A stretch of 64,000 nucleotides of DNA from Acinetobacter sp. NIPH 2100 (GCF_000369805.1 NZ_KB850224.1:1-64000); one strand, 5' to 3'; shown: positions 10,413-22,540, counted from the first letter of the stretch. Numbers and translations are program-made. The notes: generated by a model not told the origin, from the sequence alone.

Positions 10413-10441
10413 TTGAGCTTTAGCTTCAGGCTCGATATACT
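10413..10441 (+). promoter_or_regulatory. Probable sigma-70 promoter for the DedA gene
   Basis: TTGAGC (10413-10418), a 17-base spacer and TATACT (10436-10441) lie about 115 bases before the start codon. The rest of the 330-base gap holds only the post-yheS hairpin and AT-rich sequence. Confidence 0.6.
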
Positions 10442-10555
10442 CGGCTCCCACTGTTGTATAGTTATCACTAACGAATGAATCCTGAGGGTTAAATTCATTT
10501 CACATTTTTTGTACTTTAATTTGGTGAGTACTCTATTTTGGATTATACAAACTGA

Positions 10556-11113
10556 ATGAATTCTTTAGATTTTATTTTTAATTTTGAACATATTTTGCCT
10601 GTCTTGGTTCAAGAGTATGGCCTATGGATTTATTTCATCCTTTTTCTGATTATTTTTTCAGAAACCGCCTTTGTTTTTATGTTCTTTTTACCGGGCGACA
10701 GTCTGTTATTGACAGTGGGGGCATTATGCTCCGTGGTTGAAATCATGCATCTTGGCTACATGATCAGCTTACTGTTTTTCGCCGCAGCATTGGGTTATAT
10801 GGTGAATTACCATATTGGCCGTCATTTTGGCGATCGTATTTTCAATGTCAAATCACGCTTTATCAAGCAAGAATACCTGCAAAAAACCAATGTGTTCTTC
10901 TTAAAGCACGGTGGGAAAACCATTCTACTGGCTCGCTTTATTCCTTTTGCTCGTTCATTTGCGCCGTTGGCTGCAGGTTCAAGCAACATGAATTATAGCC
11001 ACTTTGTGGTGTACAACATTTTAGGCGCTTTGCTCTGGATTAGTGTTTTGGTCACGGCAGGCTATTTGTTTGGTCACGCATTAATTCAAGTCAGTGACTT
11101 TGTTGAAAACTGA
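10556..11113 (+). CDS. DedA/VTT-family inner membrane protein
   Basis: 185 residues with four to five hydrophobic segments and the VTT-domain pattern: FMFFLPGDSLLLTVGAL near residues 40-57, then an amphipathic GRHFGDRIF stretch, and the signature ARFIPFARSFAPLAAG near residues 120-135. DedA proteins are linked to lipid (undecaprenyl phosphate) scrambling and membrane homeostasis in other bacteria; the substrate here cannot be read. It is a little shorter than E. coli YqjA and YghB. It has its own promoter upstream and a terminator 64 bases downstream, so it looks monocistronic. Confidence 0.88.
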   Translation: MNSLDFIFNFEHILPVLVQEYGLWIYFILFLIIFSETAFVFMFFLPGDSLLLTVGALCSVVEIMHLGYMISLLFFAAALGYMVNYHIGRHFGDRIFNVKSRFIKQEYLQKTNVFFLKHGGKTILLARFIPFARSFAPLAAGSSNMNYSHFVVYNILGALLWISVLVTAGYLFGHALIQVSDFVEN

Positions 11114-11176
11114 TCAACTATTTGGCTAGTCATCATTTCCTGACTCATTCAGCTCAAACTTAAATAGACCATTGAT

Positions 11177-11206
11177 AGGTAGTCGATTTCATCGGCTGCC
11201 TTTTTT
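11177..11206 (+). terminator. Terminator after the DedA gene
   Basis: An 11-base-pair stem with two G-U pairs (11177-11187 with 11191-11201), loop TTC, then six T residues. Confidence 0.8.
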
Positions 11207-11226
11207 AATCATTTTATTCCGTGTAA

Positions 11227-11242
11227 GGTTTCACGTGGAACG
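11227..11242. promoter_or_regulatory. Degenerate parS-like site
   Basis: GGTTTCACGTGGAACG matches the ParB-binding consensus TGTTYCACGTGRAACA except at its first and last bases. It lies in the gap before the PepSY gene, about 8 kb left of oriC. Confidence 0.5.
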
Positions 11243-11260
11243 TAAAAAACAATCGTAAAT

Positions 11261-11279
11261 AGTAATGAAAATAATTATC
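11261..11279. promoter_or_regulatory. Fur box upstream of the PepSY gene
   Basis: The 19-base stretch matches the Fur consensus GATAATGATAATCATTATC at 15 positions by hand count. It ends 76 bases before the PepSY start codon, which suggests iron-repressed expression of the PepSY gene and the small gene that overlaps it. Confidence 0.65.
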
Positions 11280-11355
11280 AATAAAAATAGAATCACTTTA
11301 TAAAAACACGAATCTTAAGGAAGCCAATGTACTCACCTTCATTGGAAAGCCGGTT

Positions 11356-12513
11356 ATGAAGCAAACAGCAACTGCCATTAAAAAAACCAACTCGCGCTGG
11401 TTTCGTATCAACTTATGGATTCATCGTTGGGTCAGCTTAGTGATCGTGATCCCCTTTGCGATTTTATCCATCACTGGGGTGATACTGATTTTTCATGAGG
11501 AAATCGATCATGCGCTTGGTGTTGAACCGACAGCCCTACACTCCTCAATACAGCAACAACGACCGTTAGCCGATTCAATTGCGACAGCACAGAAAACTTA
11601 TCCCAATGAGCATATTATCAGTACAGGCTACGATCCTGAGCATCATCCAGGTGTGTTATTGATTGGTATGGCCAAACCAGAGCAAAGCTTTGAACAAGCA
11701 CGCTGGTTATTTGCCGATATTGGTTCTGCGACATTGATTCAGCAACCGAATGAACGGGATACCTTAACGGGCTTCTTACTGGAACTGCACGCCAACTGGT
11801 TTTTAGGTTTTATTGGACAATTGATTGGTGCATTGATTGCATTTTTAGTGTTCTTATCACTGGTTTCAGGATTGGTGGTCTATGCCCCTTATGTGAAAAA
11901 ATTCTTTTTTGGCATTATCCGCATTGGCAAAGGTCAACGCTTGTTACAGCTCGATTTGCATAATTTAATCGGTTCCGCGATTTTAGGTTGGGCTTTGGTG
12001 GTGACCTTGACAGGTTTTTTACTCGGCTTTGGTACGGTTGCGATTGGGGTGTGGCAAATCACTGAACTAAAAGCCCTCCAAGACAAATATCAACATGCCA
12101 GTGTGATTCATCCAAACTTAAGCATTGATCAGGTTTATGCGGCTGCACAGAAAGGTGAAGTCGGTTGGCACCCCACCAGTGTGTTCTACCCAAAAACAGA
12201 ATATTCAACTCAGGGGCATTACATGGTTCTGCTGCAAGGCAATGAGGGCTTACAGGAAAAAATGCTGAAAGTCGCCTTAGTCAATGCTGAGACAGGACAC
12301 GTCGATACGGTTGAAGAATTGCCCACCTATCTGAAAGCCATCTTACTGTCACAACCTTTGCATTTTGGCAATTACGGCGGCATGCCTTTAAAGATTTTGT
12401 GGAGTCTATGTACCCTACTCACCTTATTTATCACTCTAAATGGTGCATGGTTATGGTGGGCAAAACGTCAGCAAAAAAGCCTAAAAGGAGTCAATAATGC
12501 AACTGTGGAATAA
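11356..12513 (+). CDS. PepSY-associated membrane protein (probable iron-related reductase family)
   Basis: 385 residues with four membrane segments: about 28-50 after the WIHRWVSL stretch, 150-175, 195-225 and 345-368. Two soluble parts face the same side of the membrane. This is the PepSY-TM family, whose members often accompany siderophore receptors and act in ferric-siderophore reduction or uptake; that role is inference here. Histidines in LWIHRW, LHANWFLG and DLHNLIG lie at membrane edges and could bind haem. A Fur box lies upstream. The stop codon overlaps the next gene, a 58-residue membrane protein, so the two are coupled. Confidence 0.85.
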   Translation: MKQTATAIKKTNSRWFRINLWIHRWVSLVIVIPFAILSITGVILIFHEEIDHALGVEPTALHSSIQQQRPLADSIATAQKTYPNEHIISTGYDPEHHPGVLLIGMAKPEQSFEQARWLFADIGSATLIQQPNERDTLTGFLLELHANWFLGFIGQLIGALIAFLVFLSLVSGLVVYAPYVKKFFFGIIRIGKGQRLLQLDLHNLIGSAILGWALVVTLTGFLLGFGTVAIGVWQITELKALQDKYQHASVIHPNLSIDQVYAAAQKGEVGWHPTSVFYPKTEYSTQGHYMVLLQGNEGLQEKMLKVALVNAETGHVDTVEELPTYLKAILLSQPLHFGNYGGMPLKILWSLCTLLTLFITLNGAWLWWAKRQQKSLKGVNNATVE

Positions 12514-12673
12514 GTTAAGTTTCTTATGGCTACTGGCTTTGTGCAGTATTTTAGGAATTATTGGAATGTTGCTGATGGATGGTATTGCGGATGTTATTTT
12601 TCTAATGATCACCCTGCTGCCCCTGTTGGTTGCAGGATGGAGAGCTTATCTTTTACAGCGTGGTAAAAGATAA
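12497..12673 (+). CDS. Small membrane protein coupled to the PepSY gene
   Basis: A 58-residue protein, MQLWNKLSFLWLLALCSILG onward, with two hydrophobic segments (about 8-26 and 30-48) and a basic end (LLQRGKR). It starts at the ATG at 12497, seven bases after AAAAGGAG, and overlaps the end of the PepSY gene by 17 bases in another frame. The strong ribosome binding site and overlap argue that it is real despite its size. I do not recognise the family. Position suggests a partner of the PepSY protein in the same iron-controlled transcript. Confidence 0.75.
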   Translation: MQLWNKLSFLWLLALCSILGIIGMLLMDGIADVIFLMITLLPLLVAGWRAYLLQRGKR

Positions 12674-12688
12674 GCCATTTTATTTGGT

Positions 12689-15183
<2,495 letters not shown>

Positions 15184-15220
15184 CTAGTAATATTGATCTA
15201 TTTAAAGATGAAAAATAAAA

Positions 15221-16303
15221 TTATGGTGCAGCAAGACTGACTTGACCGTGAACAACATGGAATAATTGAAAAGAAATCGACAAATCCTGTAAGTGTTTTA
15301 ATACCGACGCATGGTCTAAGGTGGTCATAAAAACTTGACTTCCTAACTGACTCAATCGCTCAATTAAACGCTGTTGTGCAGTCTCATCTAACTCTGCTGT
15401 CAGATCATCTAATAATACCACAGTTTCCTTATTACTCGCATGTAGCATTGCAATTTGTGACAGTTTTAATGCCATGATTAACAACTTTTTTTGCCCACGA
15501 GATAACACATCATCGGCATTGCCAAAAGGCGTTTTTAAACGTAAATCAGCACGATGCGGACCATACTCGGTATAGCGCCGATCAAGGTCTTTTTGATGCT
15601 GCTGAATCAAGTCCTGCAATAGGCCTTGCTCAGTATGAAAGCCAGGATTGTATTCCAGTTCTATCTCAAGATTGGGTAAAAGTTGCTTTAAATCTTCATG
15701 GAAAAATTGGTTCCATTGCTCAACAATACTGACCCGTTGTGAGTGCAGCATTTCGCCATAATCACTCAGCATTTTATTCCAAGGCTCTAAATCAGCCAAA
15801 GTTAGATTACGTCGTGTCTTGAGCAAACTATTACGTTGTTTGAGTGCGCGAGAATAGTACTGCCATGCAAAATAGAATTCAGGTTCCACGTGGAACATTA
15901 ACCAGTCTAATAACTGTCGTCTTGGCTTTGCGCCATGATCAATAATATCGGTGCTTTGTGGATCGATATGTTGTAACGGCAATAATTTTGCCAGTTGACC
16001 TTGGGTTGCAATGGTGTCGCCATTGACTTTAATCACCTGTTCGCCCGAAGCCAACTTTTGCATACCAATACGTTCACTGGCCGATTGCGCAAAAACAATC
16101 GCATCCCCTGCTTCATATTGAATGTAATGTTTTGGTATATGGGTGCGAAATGAACGGCCTGTTGCCAGTAAATGAATCGACTCTAGAACTGAAGTTTTTC
16201 CAGAACCATTTGCGCCGTAAAAAATATTAAACGGTTGCAACTCATGGAGTGCAACCGTCTTTAAATTACGTACACGTTCGATATTTAAACGCGTGATTTG
16301 CAT
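15221..16303 (-). CDS. recF: DNA replication and repair protein RecF
   Basis: SMC-like ATPase that helps load RecA at gaps with RecO and RecR. 360 residues with Walker [10 protein letters not shown] near residue 30, the ABC-type signature LSRGQKK near 258, and Walker [13 protein letters not shown] near 290. It lies 27 bases after dnaN and 46 before gyrB in the conserved origin operon. The coding sequence contains a parS-like palindrome at 15882-15897. The ribosome binding site is weak, which fits translational coupling and low RecF levels. Confidence 0.97.
   Translation of the reverse strand: MQITRLNIERVRNLKTVALHELQPFNIFYGANGSGKTSVLESIHLLATGRSFRTHIPKHYIQYEAGDAIVFAQSASERIGMQKLASGEQVIKVNGDTIATQGQLAKLLPLQHIDPQSTDIIDHGAKPRRQLLDWLMFHVEPEFYFAWQYYSRALKQRNSLLKTRRNLTLADLEPWNKMLSDYGEMLHSQRVSIVEQWNQFFHEDLKQLLPNLEIELEYNPGFHTEQGLLQDLIQQHQKDLDRRYTEYGPHRADLRLKTPFGNADDVLSRGQKKLLIMALKLSQIAMLHASNKETVVLLDDLTAELDETAQQRLIERLSQLGSQVFMTTLDHASVLKHLQDLSISFQLFHVVHGQVSLAAP
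15882..15897. promoter_or_regulatory. parS-like site inside recF
   Basis: GGTTCCACGTGGAACA matches TGTTYCACGTGRAACA at all but the first base. It lies within a coding region about 3.5 kb left of oriC, as parS sites often do. Confidence 0.7.
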
Positions 16304-16330
16304 GCTTTAAAACTCAAACATCAATCGTCA

Positions 16331-17479
16331 TTAAACTCGCATTGGCATCACGACATAAGTTTGATCAGGATGCGCTGGATCTTGAACAAGCACCGATTGA
16401 TTGGCTTCACTCATGCTCATTTTCACGTCATCACCATCCAGTACACCAAGTACTTCAAGGATATATTGCGCATTAAATGACATTTCTAAAGGTGCATCTT
16501 GATATTGAATTGCAATATCTTCGACCGCCTCATCCTGTTCTGGGTTATTGGCACGCAACTGCAATGAATCTTGATTGAAATTCAAGAAAACACCACGAAG
16601 TTTTTCATTACTTAAAATAGCAACACGTTGTAAAGATTGCTTGAATACATCATGAGCAATAAAGACATGCTTATCACCATTTTTTGGAATCACACGGCGA
16701 TAATCAGGGAACTTTCCATCGATCAACTTGGTGGTGAAACGCACGGTAATATCGCCCTGTTCTTTATCGCGGCTTGGCGTATTAATGGTGACATTCAACA
16801 ATTCACGTCCAATCAACAGGGTCAACTGTTCATCTTCAATACTCAATAAACGTTGTAATTCGCCAACTGCCTTACGCGGAACAATTGCCTGCATCGGTGA
16901 TGCTGCTGTTGATGAGGCCAATACTTCACACAAAGCTAAACGATGTCCATCAGTCGTTACTGTACGCAATTGATTTTGATCAATTTCCAGTAAAGTACCA
17001 GTCAAATAAAAACGAACATCCTGTACAGCCATTGCAAAGGCTGTTTTTTCAAATAATCGCTTCAATTCGCGCTGCGTTACCTGAACTTGTGTACCCTGAC
17101 TATTTTCAGTGGTTAGCAGTGGATAATCTTCAGCAGGAAGCGTACCTAAAACAAAACGGCTATTGCCCGATTTTAAAATACAGCGTTGGTCTTCTGTAAT
17201 TTGCAGATCAATCAAGGCAGCTGTTGGAAGGGATTTACAAATTTCGACTAATTTACGTGCAGGAACTGTTGTTTCACCTGCCTCTAAACAAGCACCATCA
17301 GCTAACGTTGTGCTTGCAACCAATTCAACTTCTAAATCAGAACCCGTAATCGTTAAGGCCTGTTGGGTGGTTTGAATTTTGACATTTGAAAGAATATTCA
17401 AGGTATGGCGACGTTCAACAGCCCCCACCACATGTGATAAAACATTGACTAAACTTTCTTTAGCGATTTTCAAACGCAC
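16331..17479 (-). CDS. dnaN: DNA polymerase III beta sliding clamp
   Basis: Ring-shaped processivity clamp for replication. 382 residues in three repeated clamp domains; the N-terminal MRLKIAKESLVNVLSHVVGA and the C-terminal YVVMPMRV are typical, the latter forming part of the protein-binding pocket. It is 15 residues longer than E. coli DnaN, with small insertions (for example around the residues with DKEQGD). The start is the ATG at 17479, with AGAGGAAT upstream. It is separated from dnaA by 286 bases, so it probably has its own promoter as well as read-through from dnaA. Confidence 0.98.
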   Translation of the reverse strand: MRLKIAKESLVNVLSHVVGAVERRHTLNILSNVKIQTTQQALTITGSDLEVELVASTTLADGACLEAGETTVPARKLVEICKSLPTAALIDLQITEDQRCILKSGNSRFVLGTLPAEDYPLLTTENSQGTQVQVTQRELKRLFEKTAFAMAVQDVRFYLTGTLLEIDQNQLRTVTTDGHRLALCEVLASSTAASPMQAIVPRKAVGELQRLLSIEDEQLTLLIGRELLNVTINTPSRDKEQGDITVRFTTKLIDGKFPDYRRVIPKNGDKHVFIAHDVFKQSLQRVAILSNEKLRGVFLNFNQDSLQLRANNPEQDEAVEDIAIQYQDAPLEMSFNAQYILEVLGVLDGDDVKMSMSEANQSVLVQDPAHPDQTYVVMPMRV

Positions 17480-17702
17480 GATTTTATTCCTCTTACAACA
17501 GAAGCTGATATGAATGTTAGCAGTGTACTATGCTGCACTTAAAAGCAGTTTGCAACTCTGAAAGTAGGGTCTATAGACATTTAATCGCCCAATTCACTTT
17601 TGCTGATTCAAGTAAAGAAGGTTGTGCCTTGTTTTTGCATGAAAAATCGCTAAATGAGACTAAGGCTATATTGAACAGCTTGCCAAAAAATAGATATTTA
17701 CT

Positions 17703-17726
17703 GGGCTGATTGTCTTCATTCAGCCC
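17703..17726 (-). terminator. Weak hairpin after dnaA
   Basis: GGGCTGA and TCAGCCC arms (17703-17709 with 17720-17726) form a seven-base-pair stem 40 bases after the dnaA stop. No T run follows directly. It may partly terminate or stabilise dnaA mRNA before dnaN. Confidence 0.3.
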
Positions 17727-17765
17727 TATTTTCATCACAAAGATTAAATATCACGACGCCCAAGA

Positions 17766-19160
17766 TTAACTTTGCAGCAAACGAAGCAAATTTTTATAGT
17801 CTTCATTAAAAATTGGATCTTCTTCACGCAAACTCGTGACTTTTTCACAAGCATGCATCACGGTACTGTGGTCACGACCACCAAAGGCCATTCCAATTTC
17901 AGGAAAACTGTCTCCAGTTAATTCGCGTGCAAGCCCCATAGCTAACTGACGCGGGCGTGCATAAATACGGGTACGTTTTGGTCCAACCAATTCTTTGAGT
18001 GGGATGCGGAAATATTCACTCACCACACGCTGAATATTTTCCACACTAATGGTCCGTGCACGAATTGCCAAAACATCTTTTAAAGATTCACGCACCACAT
18101 CGAGGTCAATGACGGTACCTTTGAAACGTGAAATCGCCACCACTTTATTGAGGGCACCTTCAAGCTCACGCACATTGGCAACAACTTGTTGAGCAATAAA
18201 TAAAGCACAGTTACGAGGTAAATCAACGCCACTATTTTCAGCTTTTTTCAGCAAAATTTCGATTCGAGTTTCAATATCTGGTGGCTCAACACCAACAGAT
18301 AGGCCCCAAGAAAAACGAGAGACCAAACGTGGATCAAGTTCAGTGAGTTCTTTTGGATAACGGTCTGAGGTTAAAATAATCTGTTTAGATTCATCAAGTA
18401 AAGCATTGAAAGTATAGAAAAATTCAACCAAGCTTGCTTCTTTACCAGCAAGTAAATGAATATCATCGACCAATAACAAATCTAAAGAACGACAATTTTT
18501 CTTAAACTCTTCAACCTTACCCTTCTGTAAAGAACTCACAAAGTCTTGTACAAAACTTTCTGAAGTCATGTACATCACACGCGCATTGGGCTTTGCTTGT
18601 AATAACGCATTCCCCACTGCTTGCATTAAATGTGTTTTACCCAGACCAGTTGGACCATATAAAAATAGAGGATTGTGCTGCGATGCACCCAATTGGGTTA
18701 AAACCTTACGGCATGTTTCAGCAGCCATCTGGTTTGATCGGCCTTCTACAAAAAGTGAAAAGGTAAATAAGGAATTTAACTGTCTTTTCTTGGGTATTTT
18801 GCTGACATTCTGATTGGGTTGTACCAAATCCGATTCTTTTTTTACTTTTGTTGGAACAGAAACTTGTGTGGTTAAAGCAGCTGTCGTAGTTGCAGGTTGC
18901 TCATGAGAAGACAAAATGGTCCCTGGACGCGAATCAACCAAGATTTCAACCTGACGTACTCGACCTTCTGATAATTGCTCAGCAAGAATAGAGATCAACT
19001 CTAAATGGTTGTCTTGAATATAACGAGTCCAATAAGGATTGGGTGCATATAAACGCATCACACCGTCAACTTCTTCAGCAACCAAAGGACGAATCCACAT
19101 CGCAAAGACGTTGTCAGAGAGCTCTTGTCGCAAGCGAGTTAAGCAGTCTGTCCAGAGCAT
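17766..19160 (-). CDS. dnaA: Chromosomal replication initiator DnaA
   Basis: Binds DnaA boxes at oriC and opens the duplex as the ATP form. 464 residues: N-terminal domain I (MLWTDCLTRLRQEL), a low-complexity linker (about 85-130), AAA+ domain with Walker A GPTGLGKTH and Walker B LLLVDDIHLL, sensor motifs, and a C-terminal helix-turn-helix with the family signature FGGRDHSTVMHACEKV. I chose the ATG at 19160, six bases after AGGGG, over the ATG two codons upstream that abuts it. Its leader carries one copy of the AT palindrome also found in oriC and at 44 kb, so autoregulation from this region is likely. Confidence 0.98.
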   Translation of the reverse strand: MLWTDCLTRLRQELSDNVFAMWIRPLVAEEVDGVMRLYAPNPYWTRYIQDNHLELISILAEQLSEGRVRQVEILVDSRPGTILSSHEQPATTTAALTTQVSVPTKVKKESDLVQPNQNVSKIPKKRQLNSLFTFSLFVEGRSNQMAAETCRKVLTQLGASQHNPLFLYGPTGLGKTHLMQAVGNALLQAKPNARVMYMTSESFVQDFVSSLQKGKVEEFKKNCRSLDLLLVDDIHLLAGKEASLVEFFYTFNALLDESKQIILTSDRYPKELTELDPRLVSRFSWGLSVGVEPPDIETRIEILLKKAENSGVDLPRNCALFIAQQVVANVRELEGALNKVVAISRFKGTVIDLDVVRESLKDVLAIRARTISVENIQRVVSEYFRIPLKELVGPKRTRIYARPRQLAMGLARELTGDSFPEIGMAFGGRDHSTVMHACEKVTSLREEDPIFNEDYKNLLRLLQS

Positions 19161-19761
19161 GTGCATCCCCTATATATCCATTTTTAAATTCAAAAACAAA
19201 GAAATCACCAGCCCCATCTTTCGAAGGGGTCGCCATTCTAACCAAGTTATCCACATCTGTCAGGCAAATTTATGAGACTTTTGCTGAAAAAGAAAGCAAT
19301 CGTTTATAAATTCAAATTTAAAACCACATGTGCATAACTTTTTGCACAAGCTGTGGATAGTTTTAACCGTCAAGTTATCCACAAACTATAAAAATGATAA
19401 AAACATGGTTATCCACAAAGTAACTATATGTTTATTTATAAAAAAACACGCCTTTCCACAGAATAAATCCACTCTAATAGTAATAAATTTAAATTTTAAA
19501 ATTTGAATTTACTTATAAGGTTCACTCGAATTGTGGATAACTGAGCATATCGAAATTTAAATTCAAAATCCAAGAATTAAATTTAAAATACAAAATGAAT
19601 TGTTGATAAGCTTGTGATTAAGGTGTGAATATAACGTAATGTTGATATAATTTAAATAGATAGCATGTGTATATTTTTTGTTTTCAACTCAACAGATAAA
19701 GTTCGCCTTTCTCTACTGATGTCAAACAGAACAAACAAAATGTAAAGATTTTGATTTTCCA
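19161..19761. other. oriC: Putative replication origin oriC between dnaA and rpmH
   Basis: Exact DnaA boxes TTATCCACA lie at 19247-19255, 19375-19383 and 19409-19417 (plus strand) and 19532-19540 (minus strand). Variants are TTATGCACA at 19329-19337, CTATCCACA at 19352-19360 and TTATCAACA at 19601-19609, all on the minus strand. AT-rich stretches with the motif TTTRAATTYAAA lie at 19181-19196, 19303-19322, 19486-19510, 19551-19568 and 19575-19590 and are candidates for duplex unwinding or protein binding. GATC sites are nearly absent, unlike E. coli oriC. The location between dnaA and rpmH and the outward orientation of both rRNA operons support the call. Confidence 0.88.
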
Positions 19762-19790
19762 TTGACAGACTGAGCTTTGCACCATAAAAT
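19762..19790 (+). promoter_or_regulatory. Promoter of rpmH
   Basis: A near-consensus sigma-70 promoter: TTGACA (19762-19767), a 17-base spacer and TAAAAT (19785-19790). It would start the rpmH-rnpA-yidD-yidC transcript about 35 bases before the rpmH start codon. Confidence 0.85.
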
Positions 19791-19830
19791 CGCGGACCTT
19801 TATAGAAAGATCATTTTTGGGAGTTTCGAT

Positions 19831-19965
19831 ATGAAACGTACTTTCCAACCATCTGAATTAAAGCGTAAGCGTGTTCATGGTTTCCGTGCTCGTATGGCAA
19901 CAAAAGCTGGTCGTCAAGTTTTAGCTCGTCGTCGTGCAAAAGGTCGTCATAGCTTAACTGTTTAA
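19831..19965 (+). CDS. rpmH: 50S ribosomal protein L34
   Basis: 44-residue basic ribosomal protein [14 protein letters not shown] onward, ending GRHSLTV. The start is the ATG at 19831 with GGGAG seven bases upstream; longer in-frame starts have no ribosome binding site. It is first in the conserved rpmH-rnpA-yidD-yidC run and adjoins oriC, as in most bacteria. Confidence 0.97.
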
Positions 19966-19992
19966 TACTGTTAAGCTGACCAGACTTGGGTG

Positions 19993-20388
19993 ATGACACT
20001 TTACAGTTTTGGCACTGAATCTCGTATTCGTTGTGCTGCAGATTATAAAAGTGTATTTGATGGTGCGCTTTTTAAAGTGCATCAGCCCCATTTCCTTTTT
20101 TTAGCAAAATTAACCGAACAGCCGAAAAGCCGTTTGGGTATTGTTGTTGCTAAAAAAAAGGTGCGCCGTGCGCACGAACGAAATCGAATAAAACGTCTTG
20201 CTCGGGAGAGCTTTCGCTTACATCAAGCGCAATTTAATGCTGATATCGATATTGTGGTGATGCCTAAAGTTGGTATAGAAGCAATCGCAAATCAAGAATT
20301 ACATCAACAATTAGATTTTGCTTGGCAAAAATTACAACGCTTAGCAAAGAAGCATTCTAAAGTCGTTGTGACATCCCTCCAAAATTAG
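19993..20388 (+). CDS. rnpA: Ribonuclease P protein component
   Basis: Protein subunit of RNase P, which with the rnpB RNA trims the 5' leader of pre-tRNAs. 131 basic residues with the family RNR signature in [15 protein letters not shown] (about residues 60-74) and the Fx[12 protein letters not shown] strand before it. The start is either GTG 19990 or the adjacent ATG 19993; I chose the ATG. It begins 27 bases after rpmH and ends nine bases before yidD, so it is in the same operon. Confidence 0.95.
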   Translation: MTLYSFGTESRIRCAADYKSVFDGALFKVHQPHFLFLAKLTEQPKSRLGIVVAKKKVRRAHERNRIKRLARESFRLHQAQFNADIDIVVMPKVGIEAIANQELHQQLDFAWQKLQRLAKKHSKVVVTSLQN

Positions 20389-20397
20389 AGATCTCCA

Positions 20398-20718
20398 ATG
20401 GTACGTTTACTACATTGGTTGATAAGATGTTACCAAATCGCAATTAGTCCCTTATTGGGTCCTCGTTGTCGCTATATTCCCACTTGCTCTCAATATGCAA
20501 TTGAAGCACTGCAGACACATGGTGCAGCAAAAGGTGTATGGCTTTCGACTAAGCGAATTTGCCGTTGTCATCCTTGGGGTGGTTCAGGCTATGATCCGGT
20601 CCCACGCAAAGCACTTCGTTTTATTTCGTTTCATCAAATAGATTCTCAAATGCATCACGTTGCTGTACCCTTTCGTGATCGTTTATTCAAGCAAAATCTC
20701 TCTAACCATTTGGGATAA
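20398..20718 (+). CDS. yidD: Membrane protein insertion efficiency factor YidD
   Basis: 106 residues. The first 70 are the conserved YidD core: an amphipathic N-terminal helix ([19 protein letters not shown]) and cysteines in [11 protein letters not shown] and [16 protein letters not shown]. The last 35 residues are not conserved in length across the family. YidD helps YidC insert inner membrane proteins. It sits nine bases after rnpA and five before yidC. Confidence 0.94.
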   Translation: MVRLLHWLIRCYQIAISPLLGPRCRYIPTCSQYAIEALQTHGAAKGVWLSTKRICRCHPWGGSGYDPVPRKALRFISFHQIDSQMHHVAVPFRDRLFKQNLSNHLG

Positions 20719-20723
20719 TAGAT

Positions 20724-22481
20724 ATGCAACAATGGGCCAGATTTGCAATTCTTGGAGCCATGTTTGTTACCGCATATTTGCTTATTTTGGCTTGGCAAAA
20801 AGATTACGGTCATACGACACCAGCTCCGCAACAACAAGCGGCTGTTGTAAGTGCGCATGACGTATCAGCAGATTTGCCAAATGCTCAAAATGCAACAGCG
20901 GCTTCAGACTTGCCACAAGCAAATGTGACTGCATCACAAGCCACAGAAACACCTTCTGTGAGTCAGCAATTGATTTCAGTACAAACTGATCTTTATCATC
21001 TTTGGATCAATCCAAAGGGTGGTGATATTGTTCGTATTGAATTGTTAAGCCACGATGAAAGCAAAGACAGCGAAAAACCTTTTGTTATGCTGGAAAGTGA
21101 TGCGAAACGTACTTACGTCGCTCAATCTGGCTTAATTGGTTTAAATGGACCTGATAGCAGCCGTAGTGGTCGTCCAATGTATGATGTTGAAAAAACAGCA
21201 TATACTTTGGCGGATGCAAAAAGCGTCGCATCGAAAGATGGCAAAACACATCAAGTTTTGACTGTGCCGTTGGTATTTAAAACACCAGAAGGCGTAGAAG
21301 TGATCAAATCGTTCACCTTCACGCAGGGTGATTATCCGATTACGGTAAAACACCAAGTCATTAACCGTAGTCAGCAAAACTGGCAAGGTCAAATGTTTGG
21401 TCAGTTAAAGCGTGATAATTCAGACGATCCAGGTAAATCTTCGCAAGGTATTTTCACTTTGGGAACCTATCTGGGCGGCGCTTGGGGTGCACCAGATGCA
21501 CACTATAACAAGTTAAAATTTACCAATTTTAATGATGAAAAACTGAATGTTGATGCAAAAGGTGGCTGGGTTGCTATCGTTCAGCATTATTTTGTAAGTG
21601 CTTGGATTCCTGGGAATTTAAAACTTACTCAAGCTGATGGTCAACCCTATGTTGCTAAGCTGGAATCTCGTCAGTCTGCTGATCACATGAATATCATGGG
21701 CTTCACTTCTCCAGTGATTAATGTACCAGCGGGTACGTCAATGGAAGTGGATGCTAAGCTTTATTCTGGTCCAAAAGTTCAGTCTGAACTGAAAGACTTG
21801 GCGGATGGTTTAAACCAAACTGTAGATTATGGTTGGTTATGGCCGATTGCTAAATTGTTATTCTTAGGTTTGCAATTCTTCCATAACATCATTGGTAACT
21901 GGGGCTGGTCAATTATTCTATTGACGATCTTGGTGAAACTGATTTTATGGCCACTTTCTTCAAAAAGTTATCGCTCAATGGCGAAAATGCGTGTGATTGC
22001 ACCTGAAATGCAACGCATGAAAGAAGAATTTGGTGAAGACCGTATGCGTTTCTCACAAGAAATGATGGCCTTGTATAAGCGTGAACAAGTCAATCCATTG
22101 TCTGGTTGCTTACCGTTATTATTACAAATGCCGATTTTCTTGGCCTTGTACTGGGTATTGATGGAGTCTGTTGAACTCCGTCATGCACCATGGTTAGGCT
22201 GGATTCAAGATTTATCAGCAATGGATCCATGGTTTATCTTGCCGTTGATCATGGGTGTGACCATGTTCGTTCAGCAAATGTTGAACCCACAGCCAACGGA
22301 TCCAATGCAGGCAAAAGTATTCCGTATCATGCCAATCATGTTTACGGTATTCATGTTGTTCTTCCCTGCGGGCCTCGTGCTTTACTGGATCGTCAACAAC
22401 AGTATTACCATTTTGCAACAATGGTTTATTAACAAAGGTGTCGAAAAAGACCGTCTCAACAAGGTTGAGCCTAGCGCTTAA
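20724..22481 (+). CDS. yidC: Membrane protein insertase YidC
   Basis: Inserts and folds inner membrane proteins, alone or with SecYEG. 585 residues: an N-terminal membrane segment (about 6-22), a linker rich in Ala, Gln and Thr, the large periplasmic domain (about 80-345), and a C-terminal five-segment core with the cytoplasmic coiled-coil loop around KSYRSMAKMRVIAPEMQRMK and the LPLLLQMPIFLALYWVL segment. Layout matches Gram-negative YidC. A strong terminator 20 bases later ends the rpmH operon before mnmE. Confidence 0.97.
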   Translation: MQQWARFAILGAMFVTAYLLILAWQKDYGHTTPAPQQQAAVVSAHDVSADLPNAQNATAASDLPQANVTASQATETPSVSQQLISVQTDLYHLWINPKGGDIVRIELLSHDESKDSEKPFVMLESDAKRTYVAQSGLIGLNGPDSSRSGRPMYDVEKTAYTLADAKSVASKDGKTHQVLTVPLVFKTPEGVEVIKSFTFTQGDYPITVKHQVINRSQQNWQGQMFGQLKRDNSDDPGKSSQGIFTLGTYLGGAWGAPDAHYNKLKFTNFNDEKLNVDAKGGWVAIVQHYFVSAWIPGNLKLTQADGQPYVAKLESRQSADHMNIMGFTSPVINVPAGTSMEVDAKLYSGPKVQSELKDLADGLNQTVDYGWLWPIAKLLFLGLQFFHNIIGNWGWSIILLTILVKLILWPLSSKSYRSMAKMRVIAPEMQRMKEEFGEDRMRFSQEMMALYKREQVNPLSGCLPLLLQMPIFLALYWVLMESVELRHAPWLGWIQDLSAMDPWFILPLIMGVTMFVQQMLNPQPTDPMQAKVFRIMPIMFTVFMLFFPAGLVLYWIVNNSITILQQWFINKGVEKDRLNKVEPSA

Positions 22482-22500
22482 GTTCGAACTTTTACTGAAT

Positions 22501-22540
22501 AAATCCGCTTAAGATGGTAATCTTAGGCGGATTTTTCTTT
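22501..22540 (+). terminator. Terminator after yidC
   Basis: A 15-base-pair stem with one T-G pair (22501-22515 with 22520-22534), loop GGTA, then a T-rich run. mnmE starts 55 bases later and must have its own promoter or depend on read-through. Confidence 0.88.
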
